This document shows, piece by piece, positions 25,112-37,260 of a stretch of 64,000 nt of DNA (the first letter of the stretch is position 1; every line of letters begins with the position of its first letter). Both the position numbers and the translations under genes were made by a program. This DNA is from Corticimicrobacter sp040137905. GTDB taxonomy: Bacteria > Pseudomonadota > Gammaproteobacteria > Burkholderiales > Burkholderiaceae_B. The stretch covers positions 62,001 through 126,000 of the forward strand of contig NZ_JBEFDG010000030.1 in NCBI RefSeq assembly GCF_040137905.1. The letters are read 5' to 3'. The notes beneath the pieces are model-generated. The model was not told the origin of the DNA. It did not search any database and saw only the letters and a program-made list of their open reading frames with translations.

Positions 25112-26922
25112 GTGCATCACACAATACACATTTTGCAGAACTGCAGGCTGAGACTCACTCCGAGACGCAGGCTCCTCCGACACAGGCAGCAGATGTCGTG
25201 CTCGAGGTCAGTGACCTTGCTATCCGTATCGAGTCGGAAGAGAGCAGCCGGGCGGCCGTCGAGGCGCTGGCCCTGTGCATCCGACGCGGCGAGACCTTTG
25301 CGCTGGTGGGCGAATCCGGCTGCGGCAAGAGCCTGACGGCGCTGGCATTGCTGCGCTTGCTGCCCGAAACGGTCGAGCTGGCGCAGGGCAGTATCCGGCT
25401 TGCCGGCGAGGAGTTGACGGTGCTGGCCGAGCGGGATATGCGCAATGTCCGGGGCGGCCATATCGGCATGATTTTCCAGGAGCCGTCCACCAGTCTGAAT
25501 CCTGTCATGACTGTGGGGCGGCAGGTCGTGGAGGTCGTGATGCGTCACACGCCATTGCGGGCTGAACAGGCCCGCAATCAGGCCATACGCTGGCTGGATC
25601 GGGTCGGGATTCCCGATGCTGCCCGGCGGCTGGACGATTATCCGTTCCAGTTTTCGGGCGGGCAGAAGCAGCGCATCATGATTGCCATGGCACTGGCGGG
25701 CGAACCTGCATTGCTGATTGCAGATGAGCCCACTACGGCGCTGGATGTGACCATCCAGGCCCAGATACTGTCGCTGCTGGCCGATATCCAGCGCGAACTG
25801 GGCATGGCCATTTTGCTGATTACGCATGACCTGGCCGTGGTGCGCCAGGTGGCCCATCAGGTGGCTTTGATGCGCCATGGCAGAATCGTCGATGTGGCAC
25901 CGGTCGGTGATTTCTTCGAGCAGACGCGACATCCCTACGCACAGGAACTGTTCGATGCGATTCCGGGGTATGAAAAGCGCGGCAGGCCGCTGTCGGCTGC
26001 CGGGCGCAAGCGGGAGGCGACGCCTGTGTCTGCGGAGGTGTCCGACGCCGGCGAGGTCCCGAATATGGCGATGGATATGAAAGCGGTGCAGACAGAGGCG
26101 AGCGCACAGTTGCCTGCGTTGTTGCAGGTACAGGATCTCAAGGTGCACTACCCGGTACGCAAGGGGCTGCTGCGGCGCGAAGTGGATACGATTCGCGCCG
26201 TCGATGGCGTCAGTTTCGAACTGCGTCAGGGACGTACGCTGGCCCTGCTGGGGGGATCGGGTTGCGGCAAGACCACCACGGCCAAGGCCATGCTGCGCCT
26301 GCTCGACGGGCAGGCCCGGATATCAGGCAAGGTGCTGCTGGATGGCCAATCGGTGCTGGATGCCGGACGTGCGAGCATGAAAACCCTGCGTCGCCGTATC
26401 CAGATCGTGTTCCAGGATCCGTTTGCCTCGCTCGATCCGCGCATGCGCGTTGGCGAAATCCTGGACGAAGGCCTGGCTTCGTTGCGTCGCGACTTGCCGG
26501 TCGAGCTGCGCCGCCAGCGGATTGCCGGGTTGCTGGAACGGGTCGGTTTGCCTGCCGATACGCAGACGCGCTATCCGCACGAGTTTTCCGGCGGCCAGCG
26601 CCAGCGCATCGCCATTGCCCGGGCCCTGGCGACCGAGCCGGACGTGCTGGTCTGCGACGAACCGACCTCGGCGCTGGACGTATCGGTGCAGGCACAGATT
26701 ATCGATCTGCTGCAGGAGTTGCAGCGGGAGCTGGGCATGGCTTACCTGTTCGTGTCGCACAATTTCGGCGTGGTCGAATATCTGGCCGACGATATTGCCG
26801 TCATGGCGCAGGGTCGTATTGTGGAAATCGGCCCTGCGGAGCAGGTCCTGCTGGAGCCACGCCACGAAGAAACCCGTCAATTGCTGGCCGCAGTGCCGCG
26901 CCTTGATGCAAGACTGCCCTAA
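25108..26922 (+). CDS. ABC transporter ATP-binding protein, two fused nucleotide-binding domains
   Basis: A 604-residue cytoplasmic ATPase equal to OppD plus OppF in one chain, as in YejF and GsiA. First domain: Walker A GESGCGKS (about 70-77), signature FSGGQKQRI, Walker B LLIADEPTTALD. Second domain: Walker A GGSGCGKT (about 385-392), signature FSGGQRQRI, Walker B VLVCDEPTSALD. A poorly conserved linker (about 295-340) joins them. It completes a four-gene importer (binding protein, two permeases, ATPase) translated with 4-base overlaps. Confidence 0.94.
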   Translation: MSASHNTHFAELQAETHSETQAPPTQAADVVLEVSDLAIRIESEESSRAAVEALALCIRRGETFALVGESGCGKSLTALALLRLLPETVELAQGSIRLAGEELTVLAERDMRNVRGGHIGMIFQEPSTSLNPVMTVGRQVVEVVMRHTPLRAEQARNQAIRWLDRVGIPDAARRLDDYPFQFSGGQKQRIMIAMALAGEPALLIADEPTTALDVTIQAQILSLLADIQRELGMAILLITHDLAVVRQVAHQVALMRHGRIVDVAPVGDFFEQTRHPYAQELFDAIPGYEKRGRPLSAAGRKREATPVSAEVSDAGEVPNMAMDMKAVQTEASAQLPALLQVQDLKVHYPVRKGLLRREVDTIRAVDGVSFELRQGRTLALLGGSGCGKTTTAKAMLRLLDGQARISGKVLLDGQSVLDAGRASMKTLRRRIQIVFQDPFASLDPRMRVGEILDEGLASLRRDLPVELRRQRIAGLLERVGLPADTQTRYPHEFSGGQRQRIAIARALATEPDVLVCDEPTSALDVSVQAQIIDLLQELQRELGMAYLFVSHNFGVVEYLADDIAVMAQGRIVEIGPAEQVLLEPRHEETRQLLAAVPRLDARLP

Positions 26923-26954
26923 AATGCAGGCATGAGCGTTCATTCTTCCAGGGT

Positions 26955-27440
26955 ATGGCATTGAAAGTCTACGATCTGGCCTGTGGCCAGGGACATCTCT
27001 TCGAAGGCTGGTTCGGTTCGCAGGAAGACTATGCGGATCAGCAGGCGCGTGGCCTGCTGCAGTGCCCATTGTGTGGCAGTACGCAGATCGAGCGCAGACT
27101 GTCGGCTCCCCGGCTGAATGTCTCGGGCGCGACCGCTGCAATCACTGGAGATAGCGGGGCTGCCGACACTGCAGCCAGTGGCTCGGCACAGTCTGCATTG
27201 GCAACACCGGAAGGTCAGGCGCTACAGGCCGAGGCGCTGCGGCGGATGCGCGAGTTCGTGCGCAGCATGGACAATGTAGGGCCGCGCTTTGCCGAAGAGG
27301 CACGCCGCATTCACGAGGGCGAGTTGCCCGAGCGGCCGATACGTGGCACCGCCACGCCCGAGGAGCGCCAGTCTCTGGCCGATGACGGTATCGGCATCAT
27401 GCCGATACCGGATATTCTGGATGATGATCGTCTTCTATGA
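26955..27440 (+). CDS. DUF1178 family protein
   Basis: A 161-residue soluble protein. MALKVYDLACGQGHLFEGWF and the CPLCGSTQIERRLSAP block define DUF1178, a family of unknown role common in proteobacteria. Cysteines in CGQGH and CPLCG could bind one metal. A variable Ala/Ser/Thr linker (about 60-85) precedes a helical C-terminus with GTATPEERQSL. It lies 32 bases after the transporter operon on the same strand and may be read with it. Confidence 0.88.
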   Translation: MALKVYDLACGQGHLFEGWFGSQEDYADQQARGLLQCPLCGSTQIERRLSAPRLNVSGATAAITGDSGAADTAASGSAQSALATPEGQALQAEALRRMREFVRSMDNVGPRFAEEARRIHEGELPERPIRGTATPEERQSLADDGIGIMPIPDILDDDRLL

Positions 27441-27495
27441 TCCCGGTGTTGCAGCGCGCCCCCGGATCTGCTCATGCCTGCCGTGCAATATGCTT

Positions 27496-28113
27496 TTATT
27501 GAATTATTTTTTGTAGTAATTCTTTGTATTCATTTTTGTAGAAGGTATTTTCTTCCTTGTCGATCATGTTCTTAAGAGAAAGCGTGAGCTTTCTTTTTTC
27601 GGGATCCGGAATCAGTTCTCTGCAATCAATGATTTTTTTCAGCTCGACATAGAAATTTCTCTCGGAATTTTTTCTTGGCGAAATTCTTGGCATCGATGCA
27701 AGGTAGTCGAGTCTGTCCTGCCGCATACGAAACTGCGGGAAGCGCATGATGAACAAAGAGACGTAGTAGTTTGCTTTTTTTAGATGTTTTGTTTCGTCAA
27801 AAAAATCAAACAAATAGTCAGATGGAGGAAGTCCATATCTCTTGATCATGTTTCCTATCGTGGAAATCGTGTTTATGATTGTTTTTATATCGAAACTTTC
27901 TGCCCTGCATAAAGAGACAATTTTTTTGGCCAGAGATGGGTCGGAAAGAAATTTTTCATAGTGTTTTGAGTACTCCTTTCGGGATATTTTTTCAAGCTCA
28001 TCTATTGATGATGATATCTCCTCTGGGTTCTCATGTTCGGGGTTGAAGGACTTGATCCTTGCCGAGATGACTCTGAGAGCATCGATGATTTTTTCTGGCC
28101 GATTCATATTCAT
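27496..28113 (-). CDS. AT-rich hypothetical protein (orphan)
   Basis: A protein of about 205 residues, highly charged and lysine-rich, predicted mostly helical, with no signal peptide or known motif (late sequence ELIPDPEKRKLTLSLKNMIDKEE). I do not recognise it. Its composition differs sharply from the neighbours: of the 60 bases from 27541 only 22 are G or C. ATGs at 28113 and 28107 are possible starts; neither has a good ribosome site. It begins just past the efp terminator, so its promoter is unclear, and it converges on DUF1178. Probably acquired recently. Confidence 0.6.
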   Translation of the reverse strand: MNMNRPEKIIDALRVISARIKSFNPEHENPEEISSSIDELEKISRKEYSKHYEKFLSDPSLAKKIVSLCRAESFDIKTIINTISTIGNMIKRYGLPPSDYLFDFFDETKHLKKANYYVSLFIMRFPQFRMRQDRLDYLASMPRISPRKNSERNFYVELKKIIDCRELIPDPEKRKLTLSLKNMIDKEENTFYKNEYKELLQKIIQ

Positions 28114-28116
28114 GAA

Positions 28117-28154
28117 ATAAAAAACCCGGATGCGGCGCAAGCCAATCCGGGTTT
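28117..28154 (-). terminator. Intrinsic terminator of efp
   Basis: On the minus strand AAACCCGGAT pairs with ATCCGGGTTT (28154-28145 with 28131-28122) across a 13-base loop and runs into T6. It lies about 115 bases beyond the efp stop. The AT-rich orphan's start codon is within 10 bases of the T-run. Confidence 0.85.
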
Positions 28155-28269
28155 AAGATCCTCTACGTCCTGCTGACCAGCATATGCCTGTTGGCACAAA
28201 CGGCAGTGAAAGACAGAGTCCCGTGGGGTGGGGCCGTCTGGCGGCACCCCGTCCGGGTCAGGGTCGGGA

Positions 28270-28827
28270 TCAGTTGGCACGACTGCGGTATTCAGCGGTG
28301 CGGGTGTCGATTTCGATCTTGTCGCCGATTGCGCAGAACAGCGGCACGGGAATCTCGAAACCGGTGGCCAGCTTGGCAGGCTTGAGCACCTTGCCCGAGG
28401 TGTCGCCGCGTACGGCAGGCTCGGTATAGATGATTTCGCGGACCACGGTGGTGGGCAGCTCAACCGAGATGGCGCGACCGTCGTAGAACACGACTTCAGC
28501 CGGCATGTTTTCTTCCAGGTAGTTCAGTGCGTCGCCCATGCTGTCGGCTTCGATTTCGTACTGGTTGTATTCTGCATCCATGAAGACATACATGGGATCA
28601 CCGAAATACGAATAGGTGCATTCCTTGCGCTCGAGCATCACGACTTCGAACTTTTCGTCGGCCTTGTAGACCGATTCACTGCCCGAGGCGCTCAGCAGGT
28701 TCTTGAACTTGAGCTTGACGACTGCGGCGTTACGGCCGGACTTGTTGTATTCAGCCTTTTGGACGACCAGTGGCGCGCCATTGACCATGACGACGTTGCC
28801 GACGCGCAATTCCTGTGCGGTTTTCAT
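28270..28827 (-). CDS. efp: Elongation factor P (arginine-32 type)
   Basis: A 185-residue tRNA-shaped factor that rescues ribosomes stalled on consecutive prolines. Three beta-barrel domains are present: KOW-like N-terminal, OB middle, OB C-terminal (GDKIEIDTRTAEYRSRAN). The modified loop reads YNKSGRNAAV with Arg32 at the tip, where EarP adds rhamnose, rather than the lysine modified by EpmA. The gene for EarP lies just upstream on the same strand, 89 bases away. GGAG sits 10 bases before the ATG. Confidence 0.97.
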   Translation of the reverse strand: MKTAQELRVGNVVMVNGAPLVVQKAEYNKSGRNAAVVKLKFKNLLSASGSESVYKADEKFEVVMLERKECTYSYFGDPMYVFMDAEYNQYEIEADSMGDALNYLEENMPAEVVFYDGRAISVELPTTVVREIIYTEPAVRGDTSGKVLKPAKLATGFEIPVPLFCAIGDKIEIDTRTAEYRSRAN

Positions 28828-28916
28828 TAATAAGTACTCCAGGGAACCAGATACGCCCGTACCGGTCGCTGCCGGTGCCGGGTCTGCATCGTGAAAAAAT
28901 GGTAAAGCCAGCTATT

Positions 28917-30080
28917 TTAGCCTGAGAGGCCGGTCTGCTTGTAGTAGAACGCCAATAATGCGCTGGCCAGATCATGCTGGCCGTCAAGATAGGTGGAAAA
29001 ATCCTGGAAAAACGTGTGCCAGCGAGCCCGGTTTGCGCAACGCAACCCCTGCTCCAGGAGATCTACCGTGCCGGTGTCGGCGGGGCGATTCCAGGCCAGC
29101 CAGGCCTGCCGGATCGTTTCAGGTGCCCGGGTCTGGCGCAGCCAGCCCTCGACCTTGGCAAGGTGTGCCTCGTCATCCTGCCTGTAGGCCTGCCACAGCA
29201 TGGGCTGGCCAGCCAGCAGTGCACGCACGAAAGAATCCTCGCCCCGTACCAGATTGAGGTCGGCGCTCCACAGCAGGCGGTCATACTCAGGCTGTGGCAG
29301 GAACGGAATCCGGGCGAGATGCAGATTGGATGCCATTGCACCTGGCAGTGCAGGCAGCATGACCCGCTCGGGAACCAGCAGCAGCATCTGGCCGGGCAGT
29401 CGTCCCAGTGCCTGTAGCAGTTCGGCAACGGGGGCATCCGGGTAGCAGAACAGGGTGACGATCTGCAACTGGGGCTGCTCGATCAGTGCACGTGCAGTTT
29501 CGTCGTGAGGCAACAGGCCTGCCAGCCAGCGTCGCACCTGGGCAGGATTCGATTGCCAGTCCTGGCGTTGTTGTGTCAGCGTCTGTTCTCGAAGCACGCC
29601 ACCGGTGCCGGGGAGAAAACCGGGAAAGAAAAAAAATTTTCGCTGCCCATCGGGCTGGGGGGATTCCATGCCGTGGCAGCCTGCTGCCCATTCCTCGGTG
29701 GCAAGATATTCAAGGTTGAGCCAAAGCTTGCTGTGGCCGGGCATGCGGGCGATATGATGGCTGGGTGGGTCGCAGGCGAAGGCTTCGATGACCATCTCAT
29801 GTGGCTCAAGGTCAGGCGTCGATCCGGACCAGTGGATGACTTCGATCCCCGCATGGATCTGGGTGGACAGCCCCGGATCGATAGCCCGGCACAGATGCTG
29901 GAATGCACGCAGATCGTCCACCCACAGGCGGACAGGGCAGCCATGGTCGTGATGCAGGCAGCACGCCAGTCGCCAGCACACGCCAATGTCGCCATAGTTG
30001 TCGATCACGCGACAGAACAGATCCACGCCGGGCGCTGCGGGTGGCATGGCACGGGGATCGGACTGTCGCGCTGCCATCAT
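28917..30080 (-). CDS. earP: EF-P arginine rhamnosyltransferase EarP
   Basis: A 387-residue GT-B glycosyltransferase that transfers rhamnose from dTDP-rhamnose to Arg32 of EF-P. DLFCRVIDNYGDIGVCWRLA near the N-terminus is the family hallmark and includes the catalytic-region Asp; FVRALLAGQPMLWQAYRQDDEAH near the C-terminus binds the nucleotide sugar. Its ATG overlaps the pdxY stop (ATGA at 30077-30080), which fixes the start. Adjacent efp with Arg32 supports the assignment. Confidence 0.95.
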   Translation of the reverse strand: MMAARQSDPRAMPPAAPGVDLFCRVIDNYGDIGVCWRLACCLHHDHGCPVRLWVDDLRAFQHLCRAIDPGLSTQIHAGIEVIHWSGSTPDLEPHEMVIEAFACDPPSHHIARMPGHSKLWLNLEYLATEEWAAGCHGMESPQPDGQRKFFFFPGFLPGTGGVLREQTLTQQRQDWQSNPAQVRRWLAGLLPHDETARALIEQPQLQIVTLFCYPDAPVAELLQALGRLPGQMLLLVPERVMLPALPGAMASNLHLARIPFLPQPEYDRLLWSADLNLVRGEDSFVRALLAGQPMLWQAYRQDDEAHLAKVEGWLRQTRAPETIRQAWLAWNRPADTGTVDLLEQGLRCANRARWHTFFQDFSTYLDGQHDLASALLAFYYKQTGLSG

Positions 30081-30958
30081 GCCACCTTTGTGGCGTCGAA
30101 AAGCCGCGTTGGCTGGATGATCTGCTGGCGGGCCTGCACCAGCGGCAGGTTGCGGCTACCGCTGGGCAGTTCCGCAATCAGTCCGTACAGGGTGCTGACA
30201 GCATGGCCCAGAGCCTGTGGCAGGGCATCGCCGACCAGCAGCCGGGCCAGCAGGGTCGATGAGAATACATCGCCCATGCCGCTGGGCATGGGATCGAGCG
30301 AGATGATCGGGGTCGTGACCAGCCAGGCATCATCGCGGCGCACGGCCAGCGTACCCAGTTGGCCATCCATGTCGGGGGTCAGCAGGCTGGTGATGATAAT
30401 CGTATCGGGGCCGGGTTGGCCCTGGCCGCTGCGCAGCAGGCGTCGCGCTTCGGTGATGGCGTGTGGCAGGTCTCGCAGCGTGGTGTCGCCGAGCAGTTCG
30501 AACTCGTACTGGTTGGGCGTCAGGATGTCGGCCTGCGGCATGGCATACTGGCGCAGAAAGGGTGGAATGCCGGGCCTGACGAAAATGCCCCGATGTACGT
30601 CGCCCATGACCGGGTCGCACAGATAGCGCACGGATGGATTGATCTGTCGGATCTTGCGGACTGCGTCGAGAATGATGTGACCAATTCCCGCATCGCCCAG
30701 GTAGCCGGACAGCACTGCGGAGCAGTGGGCCAGTACATCGCGAGCCTGCAGCCCCTCGATCACGTCGCGGATATGCTCCGCGCTGAATACCTGCCCCTTG
30801 ACCTCGCCGAACCCCGTGTGGTTCGAGAACTGAACCGTATGCACGGCCACGGTCTCGACACCGGACAGTTGCAACGGCAGCATGGCGGCGGCATTGCCGA
30901 CATGGCCCCAGGCAACGTGGGACTGGATGGTCAGGACGAGAGGTGGGTGCGTATTCAT
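30077..30958 (-). CDS. pdxY: Pyridoxal kinase PdxY
   Basis: A 293-residue ribokinase-fold enzyme that phosphorylates pyridoxal in the vitamin B6 salvage pathway. LTIQSHVAWGHVGNAAA at the start binds pyridoxal; SGMGDVFSS near residue 220 carries the catalytic Asp. LTPNQYEFELL is the family's middle motif. The start at 30958 is the first ATG after the upstream gene and begins the conserved region; the frame itself stays open higher. It precedes earP with a 4-base overlap. Confidence 0.92.
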   Translation of the reverse strand: MNTHPPLVLTIQSHVAWGHVGNAAAMLPLQLSGVETVAVHTVQFSNHTGFGEVKGQVFSAEHIRDVIEGLQARDVLAHCSAVLSGYLGDAGIGHIILDAVRKIRQINPSVRYLCDPVMGDVHRGIFVRPGIPPFLRQYAMPQADILTPNQYEFELLGDTTLRDLPHAITEARRLLRSGQGQPGPDTIIITSLLTPDMDGQLGTLAVRRDDAWLVTTPIISLDPMPSGMGDVFSSTLLARLLVGDALPQALGHAVSTLYGLIAELPSGSRNLPLVQARQQIIQPTRLFDATKVA

Positions 30959-30959
30959 G

Positions 30960-32174
30960 TCAGTGGAACAGCGCAGGAGCGGAGGGAACTTCCTCAGGCA
31001 TCTCGGGATGCACCAGTTCCCCCTGCGGGTTGGGGAAATAGGGCGCACCGCAGTCTTCGCAGTGCTCGGGAGTCAACAGGCCGGGAATGCGGCGGATCTC
31101 GCGCACACCGTGGCGGCGCAGCAGTTCACTGATCTGCGCGACAGTCTCGGCACCGTCATCGATGGCCTGGATGGCCACTTCGGGTCCGAACAGCGGCCAC
31201 ATGCAGCCGTAGATGACCTCGTTGCTTTGCTTGGCGGTCAGGCCGATGCGGTATTCCTCGATCCGAGAGTCGCCGCATCCGGCGATGACGGCACGCAGCG
31301 TTTCGGCTGGCGTGTCCATGCTTTCCTGCAGCCAGGAAAGGGCGGCCTGCAGCGTCAGTGGACGGATGGTCTTGTCGGCTTCGCGGTTGCTGACGTAGTA
31401 GGCATCGGGCAGGATGCATTCGAACGCACAACCGGGCAGCAGTTCCGAAAAGGCTTCATGCGTATGGGCGACCCATTGCTCGAGACTGTTGCCGCGGCTG
31501 GCCTCGGGACGGCCGCCGCCTTCCTGCCAGCGGAACAGCGGTGCACCCGCAGGAGCGGCGACCACGCCTACCAGGTAGCGTGTATCTGCCAGCATCGGAG
31601 CCGTTTCGACCTGCTCCGACAGCAGATAGTCCTGCAGATGTACGTCACTGCCCTGGACCGCCTGCTGCGCGAGATTCTGCATCCAGCGCCAGGTTTCGGA
31701 AAATGAACGCGGCATCTGATCCATGCTGAACAGTGCCGGCAGCAGTGCCAGCCGGGCATCCTGTGCCAGGATATGCGTATGCAGCGCCTGTTGCAGGTTA
31801 GTGTGGGCAGGTGCTGCCAATGGGCCTGAAAAAATGCTGTAGCGGGTCCAGGCTGCAAGCGGTGCGACGATCAGCAACGCATCCCATGGCTGCCCGTCGG
31901 GGCCGGTCACGGTGCCGGATTCCGATTGCGTCTCGATCAGCTCGATCAGTACTTCGTAGGCATTGGTATCGGATTGGGCCAGTTCGTCCAGGGCGTGTTC
32001 CAGCGATTCGTCCTGTTGCTGCCGGAGCAGTTTGCGAATCTGGTCGGCCAACTGGTTTTCCCAGTAAAGGTCTTCGACACGGCTGCCGGAGGCACCCAGT
32101 GCCAGTGCCAGGGCACCCAGGCGCTTGGCATCGCGTTGCAGGGAAGAGGAGACGGTACGGCGGGTACGGAGCAT
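30960..32174 (-). CDS. DUF2863 family protein
   Basis: A 404-residue protein starting MLRTRRTVSSSL. The early sequence LGALALALGASGSRVEDLYWE matches DUF2863, known chiefly from Burkholderiales and without a known role. The C-terminus has a small zinc-binding-like segment HCEDCGAPYFPNPQGELVHPE. No transmembrane helices. It is 1 base upstream of the pdxY start and 62 bases after the M48 gene, so it sits inside the minus-strand run. Confidence 0.8.
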   Translation of the reverse strand: MLRTRRTVSSSLQRDAKRLGALALALGASGSRVEDLYWENQLADQIRKLLRQQQDESLEHALDELAQSDTNAYEVLIELIETQSESGTVTGPDGQPWDALLIVAPLAAWTRYSIFSGPLAAPAHTNLQQALHTHILAQDARLALLPALFSMDQMPRSFSETWRWMQNLAQQAVQGSDVHLQDYLLSEQVETAPMLADTRYLVGVVAAPAGAPLFRWQEGGGRPEASRGNSLEQWVAHTHEAFSELLPGCAFECILPDAYYVSNREADKTIRPLTLQAALSWLQESMDTPAETLRAVIAGCGDSRIEEYRIGLTAKQSNEVIYGCMWPLFGPEVAIQAIDDGAETVAQISELLRRHGVREIRRIPGLLTPEHCEDCGAPYFPNPQGELVHPEMPEEVPSAPALFH

Positions 32175-32236
32175 GTAGGGAGCAGGGCAGCCTGCAAAAA
32201 AGATAAACGGAATATGACTGCCCAGTTTAACCCGTA

Positions 32237-33298
32237 TCAATCCGTCGGGTGCGCAGGCATGCTTTCCCTGAGTCTGCGTATGCGCTCTTCCGTGGCGGGA
32301 TGCGAGGCCGTCCAGTCGGGCAGTGACAGCCTGTCCGGATGCGATTTTTCCAGCCGCTCCAGCATGTGCGCCAGTGCCGCGGGATCGCGACCGCTGGCGT
32401 GCATCAGTTCGCTGGCATGGGTGTCTGCATCGCGCTCGAAGTCCCTGGAATAAGCCAGGTCGAGCAGGCCTGCTCCCATGGCGGCCGTGTCGCTGACCAT
32501 GCTGCTGATATCGCCGGTCATCATCATCAGTACGGCGGACAGGCCAACGGCACGTGCCATGCGGCGCAGGCCATGGCGATGGTGGACATGGCCGATTTCA
32601 TGCGCGAGGACACCGGCGATTTCATCCTGGCTGGACGCCATTTCGATGAGTTCGTCGGTAATGACGATGTCACCGCCGGGCAGGGCCAGCGCATTGGCAC
32701 CGATGGTGTCGCCTTTGCGAAAGTGCAGTTGCAGCGTGTGCTCGAGATCCACCTGGTTGTGCACCAGATCATCAAACACAGCCTGGACCTGCTGTTGTTG
32801 CTTGGGGGGCAGGGTACTGGGCTTGAAGACGGCATAATCCAGCGTCTGCATGACGCCTGTGCCGATTCGCTGCTCGACCGAAACCGGAACCAGGCGGGCT
32901 GCTAGATCGGCTGTCCATGGAACCCCCCAGCGCACACCAGCGAACATCAGCGCGATGGCCACCACGAAAAGCAGCAGCAGGCGGGGATGTACCCGTTCGA
33001 GGTAAAACAGCACATTGTGCGGTACCCGGCCATACAGTTGCTGCCTCAGTTGGCTGGCAGTGTCATGCATGCTGGTTTCGAAAATACGGCCATCGGGCAG
33101 CTCGATACGCAGGGGTGCCCGGCCGATGCGGTCACCCCAGGCCAGGGTGGTGGCATCGAGGTGTTCCTGCTGCAGACCGCAGTCGAGCCGCAGCAGGCCA
33201 TGCCCGTCGATGGACAGCGTGGCATCGGCGCAGGCCGCAGAGCCGGCCGCGAAGAGACGGCCGGAGAGTACGACAGATGCCTCAGAGGCTGACGGCAC
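32237..33298 (-). CDS. M48-family metallopeptidase (membrane-anchored)
   Basis: A protein of about 353 residues. An N-terminal beta-rich region (about 1-85), one transmembrane helix (LLLLFVVAIALMFAGV), then an M48 protease domain with HEIGHVHHRH, the zinc-binding HExxH with flanking histidines, and the third ligand Glu in FERDADTHA. It resembles membrane or periplasmic quality-control proteases of the HtpX/BepA group. The longest frame starts TTG at 33322; I favour GTG at 33298, with GAGGG 8 bases upstream. Its beginning lies close to the end of yjgN, suggesting coupling. Confidence 0.85.
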   Translation of the reverse strand: MPSASEASVVLSGRLFAAGSAACADATLSIDGHGLLRLDCGLQQEHLDATTLAWGDRIGRAPLRIELPDGRIFETSMHDTASQLRQQLYGRVPHNVLFYLERVHPRLLLLFVVAIALMFAGVRWGVPWTADLAARLVPVSVEQRIGTGVMQTLDYAVFKPSTLPPKQQQQVQAVFDDLVHNQVDLEHTLQLHFRKGDTIGANALALPGGDIVITDELIEMASSQDEIAGVLAHEIGHVHHRHGLRRMARAVGLSAVLMMMTGDISSMVSDTAAMGAGLLDLAYSRDFERDADTHASELMHASGRDPAALAHMLERLEKSHPDRLSLPDWTASHPATEERIRRLRESMPAHPTD

Positions 33299-34445
33299 TT
33301 GCAAAACCCTCGAGTTCGCCAAATTCGCCCCCGAAGCTGCTGGGCGTATTGCCCTGGGCCGTGACGAAGTAATCGAGATCTCCCTGTGCCAGCAGTGTCA
33401 TTTGCGTGACCTGATAACGGTAATGACGCACATGCGCCCAGGGATAGGCCAGGCCAAGGCTGCAGATTGTCGCCAGTCCGCCCGAGACGAAAATCCACAT
33501 CAGACGCCAGGGCGACAGTGTGCTGCGCATGCCATGTACGTTGTCGATGCTGAGCTGGTTCAGGATTTCGTTGCGCTCGCGGGTTCCGTAGTAGAGCGCT
33601 GCGACGAAAACGGCCAGATAGAAAGACAGGATGAGGGGTAGCAGAATGGCCAGAACCATTTTGAGCAACATTTCGGGTGGCATCGAGCTGCTGGCCATGT
33701 GTGGCGACTGGAGAATGAACAGAATGTCCCTCAGCGTGGGCAGTATGGACAGCCCTGCCAGAATCAGCGGAATGCCGATGAACAGCGCCAGGAACAGCAG
33801 GAAGGACAGTCCGAACACACCGTAGAGATGGCTTACGCGCGGCTGCGTGTCCATGCGGGCATTGCCGAACTGCGTATTGCCGACGACGTAGCGCGCGATC
33901 ATGCGGGACAGTACGGGAGTCAGCAGCCCCAGCGTGAGCAGTGCGATGAACGGCAGGCCGACAAACAGCCAGAGAGCACGGCCATAGCTGCCCTGGAAAT
34001 TGAAGCGCACATTGCGCCAGCTGCTGACCCGGGCATTGAAACGCAGGCCGGCGTTGATGGCCCAGGGCATGAGGAGCAGCAGCACCAGTAGCGTCAGCAA
34101 CTGGGCGGGCGGGAAGAATGCGCCTGGCAGTGCCAGCAGGATGATCAGGACGATGGCCAGCAGGCGACCCTTGAAAATCTGCATGCCGGTGGCGTGATAT
34201 TCAAATGCGTGTCCATCGATGCTGGTGTGACCGTAGAACCAGCGCTTGGTCCGCACTTTGGCCCAGGCAGACCAGATGCCCAGCGTCAGGATAGTGAGCA
34301 GCAGGTTGACGATCCAGACACCGAAATAATCGCCGGCAGTGCCGTTGAACGCGACAGGAATTTCCCTGCGCTGGGAGGGAGAGGGGACGGGAAATGACTC
34401 CACCGTAGCGAGGAAGTCGTCGGCGGCAGAGGGATCGGCGGTCAT
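33282..34445 (-). CDS. YjgN (DUF898) family membrane protein
   Basis: A 387-residue inner-membrane protein with about 7-8 hydrophobic helices. FNGTAGDYFGVWIVNLLLTILTLGIWSAWAKVRTKRWFY and the repeated CSLGLAYPWAHVRHYRY-like block near residue 330 are the DUF898 signature. The role is not established. The M48 protease gene overlaps or abuts its end, an association often seen and hinting at joint function; that is inference. A weak hairpin but no clear promoter is visible in the 112 bases before its start. Confidence 0.85.
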   Translation of the reverse strand: MTADPSAADDFLATVESFPVPSPSQRREIPVAFNGTAGDYFGVWIVNLLLTILTLGIWSAWAKVRTKRWFYGHTSIDGHAFEYHATGMQIFKGRLLAIVLIILLALPGAFFPPAQLLTLLVLLLLMPWAINAGLRFNARVSSWRNVRFNFQGSYGRALWLFVGLPFIALLTLGLLTPVLSRMIARYVVGNTQFGNARMDTQPRVSHLYGVFGLSFLLFLALFIGIPLILAGLSILPTLRDILFILQSPHMASSSMPPEMLLKMVLAILLPLILSFYLAVFVAALYYGTRERNEILNQLSIDNVHGMRSTLSPWRLMWIFVSGGLATICSLGLAYPWAHVRHYRYQVTQMTLLAQGDLDYFVTAQGNTPSSFGGEFGELEGFASAVSL

Positions 34446-34557
34446 TCGGTCAGGCTCCTGAAATGGCAGCGGCGACCGTCAGCGGCCGCCGCACATAATG
34501 AATCAGGGCGAATAATAGCAAATAACAACTGTTTCGGCGGTGTGAGCCGCCCTGGCG

Positions 34558-37260
<2,703 letters not shown>

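Noticed and set aside
34537..34552. GGCGG/CCGCC hairpin after acnA as an intrinsic terminator
   Set aside because: No T-run on the minus strand; left unannotated.
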